A stretch of 29,316 nt of DNA. Source: JAJYBV01 sp021812265 (GTDB taxonomy: Bacteria > Chloroflexota > Ktedonobacteria > Ktedonobacterales > JACDGC01). The stretch lies in contig DAIDIC010000162.1 in the NCBI GenBank assembly GCA_027459525.1, forward strand, positions 1-29,316. The letters run 5' to 3'. The number at the start of each line of letters is the position of its first letter. Position 1 is the first letter of the stretch. This document shows, in pieces, positions 1 to 7,727 of this stretch. The position numbers were made by a program, and so were the translations under genes. The notes beneath the pieces are model-generated. The model searched no databases and was not told the DNA's origin. It saw only the letters and a list, made by a program, of their open reading frames with translations.

Positions 1-94
1 ATGGTGTTCCGGGTCGATAAGGATGGGATCCGCACGATGCTGGTGGGCCTGGAGGCGAAGACGGGCAAGCGGATCGACTACCAGGACGCTAGCC
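1..94. other. GC-rich edge segment of unlike origin
   Basis: These bases are clearly richer in G and C (about 60% or more by eye) than the sequence after position 95. Neither reading frame through them resembles the N-terminal half of an orotate phosphoribosyltransferase, although the downstream frame is recognisable as one from the Gly-Pro-Thr at 95. Frame 1 reads as a plausible but unrecognised peptide that breaks up after the junction. An assembly chimera, the end of a mobile element, or a genuine rearrangement would all look like this. I cannot name the source. Confidence 0.45.
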
Positions 95-541
95 GGACCC
101 ACTATTGGCGGTGTAATTCTCAGCCAATGGGTTGCTTGGCATGTAAGTCCGAGAGTAAAGTCATTTACTGCTGCGGTGTTTGCTGAAGAAGAGATGGTAA
201 ATAATGAAAAAGTTCGGATATTTAAACGCGGATACGACGCATATATCCCTAATAAAAATGTGTTGATTGTTGAAGATGTGCTGAATACAGGCGGATCTAT
301 CAAAAAAGTTGTTGAAGCAGTTACTGCATTAGGCGGAAATATTGTCGGGGCAACCGTTATATGTAATCGCGGGGGCGTAACCGCACAAGAAATCGGTGTT
401 GATCGGCTATTCGAATTGGTTACGGTTTCAATGGAATCTTGGCCTGAGGAATCGTGTCCATTATGCGAAAAAAATATACCAATTGAGACTTCAGTCGGCA
501 AAGGCGCCGCATTTTTAACCCGTAAAGGGATATCTTACTGA
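23..541 (+). CDS. pyrE: Orotate phosphoribosyltransferase-like protein, 5' part missing
   Basis: The recognisable part begins at the GPTIGGVILSQ motif at base 95 and runs to the TGA at 539-541. OPRT (PyrE) transfers phosphoribose from PRPP to orotate in UMP synthesis in the cytosol. The PRPP-binding loop is visible as VLIVEDVLNTGGS (about 259-297), followed by the CNRGGV segment and a C-terminal CPLC...IPIE stretch seen in many bacterial PyrE proteins. About 150 residues of family-like sequence remain, so roughly the first 60 to 80 residues of a normal 200-220 residue enzyme are absent. The ATG at 23 lies in the foreign-looking edge segment and is probably not a natural start. Family assignment is good; a more general PRTase role cannot be excluded. 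The gene is either cut by the edge or broken by a chimera or insertion. Confidence 0.7.
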   Translation: MGSARCWWAWRRRRASGSTTRTLAGPTIGGVILSQWVAWHVSPRVKSFTAAVFAEEEMVNNEKVRIFKRGYDAYIPNKNVLIVEDVLNTGGSIKKVVEAVTALGGNIVGATVICNRGGVTAQEIGVDRLFELVTVSMESWPEESCPLCEKNIPIETSVGKGAAFLTRKGISY

Positions 542-551
542 GGTGTTGACA

Positions 552-899
552 ATGCCTTCACAAAACCAAAGCGTTCACTCAACGCAGCGTGAGCATATTT
601 GTTTTGTTGAATTTGCGCTCGAAATTCTGGGCAGTAAATGGACCATTTTGCTTATCCACGAGATGATGAACGGCCCAAAGCGGTTTACTGAGTTGCGGAA
701 GGCTATTCCCGAAGCCAGCGCAAAAATTCTTACGTTGCGTTTACGAGAGCTGGAGGACGCGCACATACTTACACGGCGCTGTTTTGCTGAAACGCCGCCG
801 CATGTTGAATATACTCTTACTGAAAGTGGTCTTGCTCTAAAAAGTGTTATTGAACAGTTAAGGTATTGGGGCGAGGAATTTTCGCACATACATAATTAA
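552..899 (+). CDS. HxlR-family winged-helix transcriptional regulator
   Basis: This is a 115-residue protein of the size usual for HxlR/MarR-like winged-helix regulators. The core pattern is clear: Cys17, then ALEILGSKWTILLI, RFTELRKAIPEASAKILT, LRELE, and the wing PPHVEYTLTESG, ending in a helix with YWGEEF. Family members bind operator DNA as dimers, and several sense electrophiles or oxidants through the conserved N-terminal Cys, which is present here. I chose the ATG at 552 because AGG lies about 8 nt upstream; a GTG at 543 in the same frame is less well placed. The gene follows the OPRT fragment by about 10 nt and meets the next gene tail to tail with only 4 bases between them. The target genes are unknown. 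Confidence 0.88.
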   Translation: MPSQNQSVHSTQREHICFVEFALEILGSKWTILLIHEMMNGPKRFTELRKAIPEASAKILTLRLRELEDAHILTRRCFAETPPHVEYTLTESGLALKSVIEQLRYWGEEFSHIHN

Positions 900-903
900 C
901 AAA

Positions 904-1623
904 CTAACCGCTCACTGTTATGCCGTTCATGTACGATCCTTCATATGTGCGCATCGTAATCCCTGCTTGTAAACAGGCAGATATGAAGGAATTTGGCGGC
1001 GTGTCGCTGCGCTCTTGAATCATGCGCAGCAATGTTTGCTTTGCCAAGAACAACGGTGTTTGTGCGCGTTTCAGCGTTGCGCGATCTGGCGTTTCGGTGA
1101 CGGTCATTTCCGTATCTACACGCTTTATTGTATCTTTGAGCGGCACAGAAGGAAATACTGCGCATTCAGGCTGCTTCATGAATATAGAGCAGCCGGTGTT
1201 TAGTAACTCTTGCGGCATCTGTGCGCGAAATATGTCATGCGCGCAGATATGCTCTCCTATGGCCGTTTGAAACACAGGAAGTGAAGCAAAGGAGTATAAT
1301 TGCTCAATAAAAGTTGTCCCAGCAATTTCAAAAATATGCGCAGTATTTCCATTGTTTGCCGCTAATGTATGTATAACGGTTTGGCAATATTGCGCCGAGA
1401 CAGCGCAGAAAATTCTGCCATTGGGAATACGCTCCATAAACAGGGCGTATGCTTTTTGCAGAAGCCCTGCCACTCGTTCAGGGCAGACATCTGCTTCATA
1501 TATCATGAATACAACATCCATTGAAAAGTTCCGTTTTAGAATTTTGGCGGCTAGAATATTGCAGCCCACATTCCCTAGAGATTGTTTTTCCCTAAGAATT
1601 CCGCTTATATTTGCTACTGCCAC
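904..1623 (-). CDS. Hypothetical protein, 239 aa
   Basis: I do not recognise this protein. The reading frame opens with GTG at 1623; a stop codon 19 codons further upstream leaves no ATG before it, and the Shine-Dalgarno match is poor. The sequence looks like a soluble mixed alpha/beta protein with no signal peptide or membrane segment. It contains several scattered cysteines and a segment YEADVCPERVAGLLQKAY followed by FMERIPNGRIFCAV. A GNAT-like acyltransferase fold is conceivable from the alternation of strands and helices, but no acetyl-CoA motif is visible. It lies downstream of the yacL-like gene with a hairpin between, so it may be transcribed separately. Amino-acid composition is ordinary for the window, which argues for a real gene despite the lack of a family. 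Confidence 0.55.
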   Translation of the reverse strand: MAVANISGILREKQSLGNVGCNILAAKILKRNFSMDVVFMIYEADVCPERVAGLLQKAYALFMERIPNGRIFCAVSAQYCQTVIHTLAANNGNTAHIFEIAGTTFIEQLYSFASLPVFQTAIGEHICAHDIFRAQMPQELLNTGCSIFMKQPECAVFPSVPLKDTIKRVDTEMTVTETPDRATLKRAQTPLFLAKQTLLRMIQERSDTPPNSFISACLQAGITMRTYEGSYMNGITVSG

Positions 1624-1780
1624 ATATCCAGCGTCGATTGCTTTGCAGCGCGTGGGATATCTTTATATCTAGCTCCGGCAATATTCGCCGCAAAATGCAG
1701 AATTGAGCAATGCTGCTGCACAATAAGGAGTGTAACAGCAAAATAGCCGCAGGAGTTAGTGACGTAACCGGCCGCTATCC

Positions 1781-1830
1781 ATATAAAATCGGAAGTGGCA
1801 GAAGATGCTAAAGCATCTTACCACCATTCC
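1781..1830 (-). terminator. Probable intrinsic terminator downstream of the yacL-like gene
   Basis: A long hairpin occupies 1791-1830. Its inner arms at 1802-1809 and 1812-1819 are perfectly complementary (8 bp, 2-nt loop), and the outer arms add GTGG/CCAC and GGAA/TTCC pairs with small bulges. Read on the minus strand, the hairpin is followed by the T-rich GATTTTATAT. It lies about 50 nt past the stop of the PIN-TRAM gene. A second small hairpin (CCGTTT-CTCGC-AAACGG, 1855-1871) lies between the stop and this one. Confidence 0.6.
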
Positions 1831-1877
1831 GAAGTGTGATGATTATAAGATTGACCGTTTCTCGCAAACGGCTTCTG

Positions 1878-3029
1878 TTAAGAAGTCTTGCGCGCTACTC
1901 CGGCGCTGCTGGGCTGTTTAATATGAGCAAATATCATTCTGCCGGCAGCAGTTTGCAGTACGCGAGTAACCGTAACTTCTACATCGGCGTTTAAAAATGT
2001 TTTGCCGCCATCTACAACAATCATTGTTCCATCCGGTAAATAAGCAACACCCTGATTAAATTCTTTTCCTTCCTGAATCACTCTTACTTCCATGTCTTCA
2101 CCGGGAAGGAGCGCCGGTTTTACCGAATTAGCCAAATCATTAATATTCAGCACTTTAACGCCCTGAAATTCTGCCACTTTGTTTAAATTATAATCATTGG
2201 TTATAATTGGGGTATTTAATTGCCGGGCTAATTTTACCAACTTTGCGTCTACTTCATGGATATTGTCATAATCAGTATCAGCAATTTCAATATGAACAGA
2301 TTCCTCTTTCTGAAGTCCATTCAAAATATCCAAACCCCGCCTGCCGCGGTTCCTGCGCAGTGAATCGGCTGAGTCGGCGATGCGCTGCAATTCTTCCAGC
2401 ACAAACCTCGGGGCTACCAATGTGCCCATAATAAATCCCGTGCGGCTGATTTCTGCAATACGCCCATCAATAATTGCGCTGGTGTCCAGCAAAATTTTAG
2501 GCTCTGTAACATGTTCGGCGGCAGGAATCGCTTCTTTTTTGCCGCGTTTTCTTGCAGACGTCTTTTCTTCACCGTCTAATTCTGTCTCGGCTTGTCTATC
2601 ACGATGGCGGAATATTGAGCCAAGAATGCGTTGAATATCATTGCGCCGTAAAACACTTACTGCAACGCCAAGGTACCCGAAGATGACAGCGGCAAGAGAT
2701 GGCAGCCAGTAATTGAGGTGCCAAAACTGTACTTGTGATAGTGGAAATGTTAGCAGAACTGCCAGTAATAGACCAATAAACAACCCACCGGAAGCGGCAA
2801 TAATATCGAATGTATGGGCTTTGGTTAACTGTTTAAGAATTGTTCGAATAAGACCGGCAATGATATATGGAGCAATAAGAACACCTGCGCCGATAGCAAT
2901 AGCCCACGGCCATGTAATTGTCATACCTGCAATGGGCGGAAATGTATCTGCTCGCGCCAATAACGCCGTTACGGTTCCGGCGGCTACCGCCGCTCCTGCT
3001 CCTATAACCTGTAATATTCGTTTACCCAT
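1878..3029 (-). CDS. yacL: YacL-like membrane-anchored PIN-TRAM protein
   Basis: This 383-residue protein has four hydrophobic segments in its first 130 residues, a charged linker (about 135-175), a PIN nuclease-like domain, and a C-terminal TRAM domain (about 290-365). PIN acidic residues are visible in ILLDTSAIIDGRI (near residue 180), FVLEELQRIAD, DAKLVKLA and ITNDYNL, so metal binding looks intact. The TRAM domain is a beta-barrel RNA-binding module. The family (Bacillus YacL, PilT N-terminal type) is widespread in Terrabacteria, but its cellular role is not firmly established; a membrane-tethered RNase is the natural inference. The ATG at 3029 has a strong GGAGG 9 nt upstream. It follows clpC and radA on the same strand as in Bacillus, though disA is missing between radA and yacL. 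The overall length is typical. Confidence 0.9.
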   Translation of the reverse strand: MGKRILQVIGAGAAVAAGTVTALLARADTFPPIAGMTITWPWAIAIGAGVLIAPYIIAGLIRTILKQLTKAHTFDIIAASGGLFIGLLLAVLLTFPLSQVQFWHLNYWLPSLAAVIFGYLGVAVSVLRRNDIQRILGSIFRHRDRQAETELDGEEKTSARKRGKKEAIPAAEHVTEPKILLDTSAIIDGRIAEISRTGFIMGTLVAPRFVLEELQRIADSADSLRRNRGRRGLDILNGLQKEESVHIEIADTDYDNIHEVDAKLVKLARQLNTPIITNDYNLNKVAEFQGVKVLNINDLANSVKPALLPGEDMEVRVIQEGKEFNQGVAYLPDGTMIVVDGGKTFLNADVEVTVTRVLQTAAGRMIFAHIKQPSSAGVARKTS

Positions 3030-3316
3030 ATGGAAAATCCTCCAAAAATAGTTATTATGTATTAAGACAAAATAAAAGAATGTTTGCTCTCAAAATGATC
3101 CCTAAAGTACTATTGGGCCATCCTTACTAGTGTACCATAAAACGCATCATAGGCGCCGCTGATTAGTACATTTTCTGTCATTTTTTTGTAATTTCACCAC
3201 CTATTCCAAGCTAAAATCCTTTACTGAACAATATTATATATACTATATCCTGTGATTGCTCAGCGTGGGCGTATTGCAAGATATATTGAAAATAAGCCAA
3301 TTCGCTGTGTTGCAGT
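3030..3316. other. Intergenic region between radA and the yacL-like gene
   Basis: This is 287 AT-rich bases with no open frame that I believe. It must hold the 3' end signal of radA and may hold a promoter for the yacL-like gene. A perfect minus-strand TATAAT lies at 3233-3238, but no good -35 hexamer sits at the right distance, so I do not call the promoter. The only firm element is the GGAGG ribosome binding site at 3039-3043, just upstream of the yacL start. Confidence 0.5.
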
Positions 3317-4690
3317 TTAGCGCGATTGTGACGCTCCAAGCGCAATTTCTATGGCGTCGGCAATTTTTTCCGCTTTATGGATGCGCATTTCAGGATATAC
3401 AAACGCGCCAAATTGCCCAGCCGGTATAACACATTCCGTAAAACCGAGCCGAGCCGCCTCTTTTATGCGTATATCTGCGTTAGTAATTGGCCGAAGCTCG
3501 CCGCCAAGCCCTACTTCGCCAAATAACGCAATATTAGGGCCAATCTGGCGATCTAGCGCGCTGGACGCAATGGCTGCGGCAATGGCTGTGTCGCATGCGG
3601 TTTCTTCCAGTTCTATACCTCCGGCAATATTTACATATATATCGTGCTGATGAAGACGCAAGCCCATTCGCTTCGATAAAATTGCAATAAGCATAACCAC
3701 ACGTGTATGGTCGATTCCCATAGCTGTTCGTGTTGGTGAGCCATAAGCTGAAGTTGACGCCAGCGCCTGTATTTCTATAAGAAGCGGCCGTGATCCTTCA
3801 ATACAGCAAGTAATTGCCGAACCAGCTACATGCATTCCTTTAGCGGATAAGAAAATGTTGCTGGGGTCTTCCACTTCCATTAACCCCGATGCCTGCATTT
3901 CAAAAACACCTAAATCAATTTGTCCGAAGCGATTTTTAACCGAACGCAGCAACCGGTGATTTTGAAAACGTGATCCTTCCAAATACAGCACAACATCTAC
4001 CATATGTTCCAGCGCTCTGGGGCCGGCGACAAGGCCGTCTTTTGTAACATGCCCGATCAGGATGACGGCAATATTGGAGTCCTTTGCCAGCCGCATCAAT
4101 TTCAGGCCGCATTCCCGAACTTGACTGATAGACCCAGGCGCAGATTGCTGTGAATCCGTCAAAATAGTTTGAATAGAATCTACAATAAGTAACGGCGGCT
4201 TTGTTGTTTCAGCTAAATCAATTATTGATTCCACTGAAGTTAAGGAAGCAACCTTAATTGTAGCGCCGGTTATGCCGAGCCGGTCGGCGCGAATTTTAAT
4301 CTGCTCACGCGATTCTTCCGCGGAAACATATAAAACAGGTTGAGATGGCGCGCCGATTTTTGCCGCAATTTGCAGCAACAGCGTCGATTTGCCGATTCCT
4401 GGTTCGCCGCCCAGTAAAATAATAGATCCTTGGGTTATGCCGCCACCTAAAGCGCGATCGGCTTCTTGTATTCCACAAGAAATTTTTGCCCCGAAATCTG
4501 ATTGTATTTCACTTAAGAGGGAAACGGTTTCGGCAGTTGTGGTTTTGCGTGTGGCAGCGCTGTTTGATTGTGGCTTCGCTTCAATTTGGTCTAAACTATT
4601 CCAAGCGCCGCATTCATGGCATCTTCCGCCAAATTTTGCGGATTGCGCGCCGCATTCACGGCATACATAAAGCAAATATGATTTAGGCAT
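3317..4690 (-). CDS. radA: DNA repair protein RadA (Sms)
   Basis: This is a 457-residue RecA-like ATPase that drives branch migration of recombination intermediates and helps process stalled forks. All family hallmarks are present in order: an N-terminal four-Cys zinc finger (CREC...CHEC, residues 10-28), Walker A GGEPGIGKST (about 94-103), Walker B LLIVDSIQT, the RadA-specific KNRFG motif (about 250-254), and a C-terminal Lon-protease-like domain containing GGIELEETACDTAIAAA. The usual length is about 450 residues, so the gene is complete. The ATG start places the zinc finger at the expected position. It lies 170 nt downstream of clpC on the same strand, with a large hairpin between them, matching the clpC-radA neighbourhood known from Firmicutes. 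Confidence 0.97.
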   Translation of the reverse strand: MPKSYLLYVCRECGAQSAKFGGRCHECGAWNSLDQIEAKPQSNSAATRKTTTAETVSLLSEIQSDFGAKISCGIQEADRALGGGITQGSIILLGGEPGIGKSTLLLQIAAKIGAPSQPVLYVSAEESREQIKIRADRLGITGATIKVASLTSVESIIDLAETTKPPLLIVDSIQTILTDSQQSAPGSISQVRECGLKLMRLAKDSNIAVILIGHVTKDGLVAGPRALEHMVDVVLYLEGSRFQNHRLLRSVKNRFGQIDLGVFEMQASGLMEVEDPSNIFLSAKGMHVAGSAITCCIEGSRPLLIEIQALASTSAYGSPTRTAMGIDHTRVVMLIAILSKRMGLRLHQHDIYVNIAGGIELEETACDTAIAAAIASSALDRQIGPNIALFGEVGLGGELRPITNADIRIKEAARLGFTECVIPAGQFGAFVYPEMRIHKAEKIADAIEIALGASQSR

Positions 4691-4745
4691 CGCTAATTAG
4701 CCGCTTCATAAAAAATAAGAAGGTTCTCGGAATCAACCCAAACAA

Positions 4746-4816
4746 CCTAAACTGCCGCAAAGGTAAGGCGCAAAACAATTATGTACAGATTGCGCCCCGC
4801 CTTGCCACAGTTTAGG
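4746..4816. repeat. Large stem-loop between clpC and radA
   Basis: Outer arms CCTAAACTG (4746-4754) and CAGTTTAGG (4808-4816) are perfectly complementary. Inside them GGTAAGGC...GCGCAA pairs imperfectly with TTGCGCC...GCCTTGCC, giving one extended hairpin of about 71 nt. On the plus strand it is followed by ATTTTTA; on the minus strand, the direction of clpC transcription, only by a loose T/G stretch. It could be the clpC terminator, an mRNA processing or stability element between clpC and radA, or a structured RNA. Confidence 0.55.
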
Positions 4817-4860
4817 ATTTTTACTGACGCTTTTGCTTAGGTGAAACTGCAGTCAACAGG

Positions 4861-7356
4861 TTAAGCGTCTCCACTAGACAAAGATTCAGGCGGCAAAGCG
4901 TCAACCTCGGTAATCGGTTCAAACACCAGCGCGTCATCTCTTAAGAATAAGTGAATTTGCTTATACCCACGGAAACTTCCGCGTAATATTGATTCAGCTA
5001 AAGGATCTTCAACCAGATTCTGTATGGTTCGGCGCAGCGGCCGGGCGCCATATTGCGGATCGAAGCCTTTTTGCACCAGAAACTCTTTTGCTTCATCGGT
5101 TACCTGAAGAACAAAATCTTGATCTTTCAACTGTTGAATGACGCGGTTCAGCAACAAATCAACAATATTCATCATATCATCCATTGTCAGCTGATGGAAC
5201 ACGACAGTGGAGTCGATACGATTTAAGAATTCAGGTTTAAATGTTTTCTTTAATTCATCGGTAACGCGGTCTTTCATGGCGTCGTAATCGGCTTGAATTT
5301 TGGTGTTATTCTGGCCGTGCACAAAAGAGATTGCGCCGCGGTTCATTTGCGTTGCGCCGACGTTAGACGTCATTATAATAATGGTATTTCGGAAATCGAC
5401 AACGCGGCCTTTGGCGTCAGTCAGCTTACCATCTTCGAGAATTTGCAGCAGCATGTTAAAAACATCCGGATGCGCTTTCTCAATTTCATCCAGCAAAATG
5501 ACTGAATAGCTTTTACGCCGCACGGCTTCCGTCAGTTGGCCGCCATCTTCATAACCGACATATCCCGGAGGCGCGCCAACTAATCTTGCGGCGGCGTGCC
5601 GCTCCATAAATTCCGACATATCGATTTTAATCAGCGACTCTTCGCTGCCAAACATAAATTCAGCCAAGGCTTTTGCCAATTCGGTTTTACCGACACCGGT
5701 CGGCCCCATAAACATGAACGAGCCAATTGGCCGTTTCACATCTTTAATACCGGCGCGCGCTCTGCGGACCGCTTTGCTGACGGTTTCAATCGCGTCATTT
5801 TGACCGATAACGCGATTATGCAACGCCGTTTCCATACCAAGCAGTCGGGTTGATTCATCTTGATCGACGGCTTTTACAGGGATACCGGTCCACATAGAAA
5901 CGATGGCGGCGATATCTTCGGCGTTAACTACCGGAGTGTCTTTATCTTGATCTCGCTGCCAACCGGTTTCCAGTTGGTTGATATGTGTTCGCAGCACAAT
6001 TTCGCGTTCCCGCGCTTTTGCTGCGTTTTCATAGTCACCGGATTTAATTGCGTCTTCTTTATTGCGCAAAACGGTTTCCAGCGCTTTCATTTTTTCCTTC
6101 AGTGTTAAAGGAGCTGATGAAAACTGCATTCTAACGCGGCTGGAGGCTTCGTCAACCAGATCGATGGCCTTATCTGGCAAAGATCGATCGGTGATATATC
6201 TATTTGAGAGAATAACCGACGCTTTTAACGCTTCATCGCTGATTTTCAAGCGGTGATGCTGTTCATAGCGTTCGCGCAGCCCTTTAAGAATTTCAATGCT
6301 TTCATCTACAGTGGGTTCCCGAACAATCACCTCTTGGAATCTGCGTTGCAACGCAACATCCCGTTCAATATATTTTCGGTATTCATCCAGCGTAGTGGCG
6401 CCAATGCATTGGAGTTCGCCTCTGGCAAGCGATGGTTTCAGAATATTAGCGGCGTCTACGGCTCCTTCAGCGGCGCCGGCCCCAACAAGCGTATGTACTT
6501 CATCAATGAAGATGATGCAATCTCCGCTGTTGCGAATTTCCTCAATAATCTTTTTCAATCGCTCTTCAAATTCTCCGCGATATTTGGTGCCGGCAACCAA
6601 AGATCCGACATCCAGCGTGACCAAGCGTTTATTTGCAATAGTTTCCGGCACATTTCCTTGGATAATGCGCTGGGCAAGGCCTTCAACAATTGCGGTTTTG
6701 CCAACACCCGGCTCGCCGATGAGCGCTGGATTATTTTTGGTGCGGCGGGACAATATCTGAATTACACGCTCAATTTCCTGGTCGCGGCCGATTACCGGGT
6801 CGAGTTTGCCAATGCGGGCAGCCGCCGTAAGGTCGGTTCCCATCGAATCGATAGTCGGTGTTTTGGTGTGGCGCTCTTCTTTAGCGCTGCGAGGTGTTTC
6901 GCCTTTATTAGCCTGTAAAATTTGAATTGTTGTGGTGCGAACCTTTTCGAGGTTTACTCCCAAACTTTCCAGCACTCCGGCGGCGATTCCCTCCCCTTCG
7001 CGAACTAGGCCGAGCAGTAAATGTTCTGTGCCTACATAATGGTGACTAAGCCTGCGAGCTTCATCTACAGCCAGTTCAATGACTTTTTTGGCGCGTGGTG
7101 TTAATCCAATTTCACCCACAACCAGTCGATCGCCCCTGCCAATGATAAACTCAACTGCGCTTCGTACCTTATTTAGCTCAACACCCAAGGTGTTGAGCAC
7201 TTGCGCAGCAACGCTTTCCCCTTCCCGCACAAGGCCCAAAAGCAAATGTTCCGTGCCAATGTAGTTATGATTAAAGCGTTGCGCTTCCTCTTGCGCAAGT
7301 GTTAAAACTTTTCTTGCGCGGTCTGTAAATTTCGTAAAACGATCTTCGTTACCCAC
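4861..7356 (-). CDS. clpC: ATP-dependent Clp protease ATP-binding subunit ClpC
   Basis: This AAA+ Hsp100 unfoldase feeds substrates to ClpP. Two Clp_N repeats occupy about residues 7-58 and 82-131, with GTEHLLLGLVREGE in each. D1 has Walker A GEPGVGKTA (about 213-221) and IIFIDEVHTL. A UVR-like middle segment (about 427-453, GDYENAAKAREREI) marks ClpC rather than ClpB. D2 has Walker A GPTGVGKTE (about 548-556) and the usual ARPLRRTIQ sensor-2 region. I start at GTG 7356, giving 831 residues, because AAGGGGG lies 10 nt upstream and this start places the TDRARKVL motif as in other ClpCs. The frame stays open to an ATG at 7467, which would add 37 unconserved residues. The loop after TSNVGA reads ISF where a ClpP-docking hydrophobic-Gly-Phe is normal. 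ctsR, mcsA and mcsB are not adjacent. Confidence 0.95.
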   Translation of the reverse strand: MGNEDRFTKFTDRARKVLTLAQEEAQRFNHNYIGTEHLLLGLVREGESVAAQVLNTLGVELNKVRSAVEFIIGRGDRLVVGEIGLTPRAKKVIELAVDEARRLSHHYVGTEHLLLGLVREGEGIAAGVLESLGVNLEKVRTTTIQILQANKGETPRSAKEERHTKTPTIDSMGTDLTAAARIGKLDPVIGRDQEIERVIQILSRRTKNNPALIGEPGVGKTAIVEGLAQRIIQGNVPETIANKRLVTLDVGSLVAGTKYRGEFEERLKKIIEEIRNSGDCIIFIDEVHTLVGAGAAEGAVDAANILKPSLARGELQCIGATTLDEYRKYIERDVALQRRFQEVIVREPTVDESIEILKGLRERYEQHHRLKISDEALKASVILSNRYITDRSLPDKAIDLVDEASSRVRMQFSSAPLTLKEKMKALETVLRNKEDAIKSGDYENAAKAREREIVLRTHINQLETGWQRDQDKDTPVVNAEDIAAIVSMWTGIPVKAVDQDESTRLLGMETALHNRVIGQNDAIETVSKAVRRARAGIKDVKRPIGSFMFMGPTGVGKTELAKALAEFMFGSEESLIKIDMSEFMERHAAARLVGAPPGYVGYEDGGQLTEAVRRKSYSVILLDEIEKAHPDVFNMLLQILEDGKLTDAKGRVVDFRNTIIIMTSNVGATQMNRGAISFVHGQNNTKIQADYDAMKDRVTDELKKTFKPEFLNRIDSTVVFHQLTMDDMMNIVDLLLNRVIQQLKDQDFVLQVTDEAKEFLVQKGFDPQYGARPLRRTIQNLVEDPLAESILRGSFRGYKQIHLFLRDDALVFEPITEVDALPPESLSSGDA

Positions 7357-7479
7357 CTGTTGTAGTCCCCCTTTCAAGGCTGAGGGAGGATCAGGCTCAC
7401 TGTCCACCCAGGTTAAACGAGATTGGGTTTGGATATTGGAGAAAATATTGATATCATTTCCATCCATTTACCCCTGGCT

Positions 7480-7498
7480 AATGTGTCAGTTACACATT
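7480..7498. promoter_or_regulatory. Inverted repeat upstream of clpC (candidate operator)
   Basis: AATGTGT-CAGTT-ACACATT is a perfect 7-bp inverted repeat with a 5-base spacer. It sits about 125 nt upstream of the preferred clpC start and 13 nt upstream of the alternative ATG at 7467. It matches neither the CIRCE element (HrcA) nor the tandem heptad of CtsR, as I know them. A dimeric repressor site or a small mRNA hairpin are both possible. Confidence 0.4.
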
Positions 7499-7651
7499 TT
7501 AAAAATCCATTGCTAACAGTGTATCACAATATAGGCGCCTATTAACAAGAAGCTATCTGCCAACCGCCTATAAATTAGTATGCTTTAATTTTAACGCATT
7601 TTCAATGCTAAACACAATAATTTTACTAATTTTGCAGTTTGTTTTCTGCTA

Positions 7652-7700
7652 TAAATAAAAATCCGGAATGTTTGCCGTCATAAAGCAAACGTTCCGGATT
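7652..7700 (-). terminator. Intrinsic terminator of rpoBC
   Basis: Arms 7660-7675 (AATCCGGAATGTTTGC) and 7685-7700 (GCAAACGTTCCGGATT) form a 16-bp stem with a single wobble position and a 9-nt loop. Read on the minus strand, the stem is followed directly by TTTTTATTTATA. It begins 27 nt after the rpoC stop. This is a textbook rho-independent terminator that separates rpoBC from clpC. Confidence 0.92.
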
Positions 7701-7727
7701 CCTGCGTTTCTACATAAAAAACGTCAT

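Noticed and set aside
6253..6918. 221-codon plus-strand frame opposite clpC
   Set aside because: It is the antisense of a strongly conserved ClpC region, with Phe/Asn-rich composition typical of reverse-strand shadows.
7468..7727. CIRCE or CtsR operator upstream of clpC
   Set aside because: Neither the TTAGCACTC-N9-GAGTGCTAA pattern nor the CtsR tandem heptad is present; only an unrelated inverted repeat was found.
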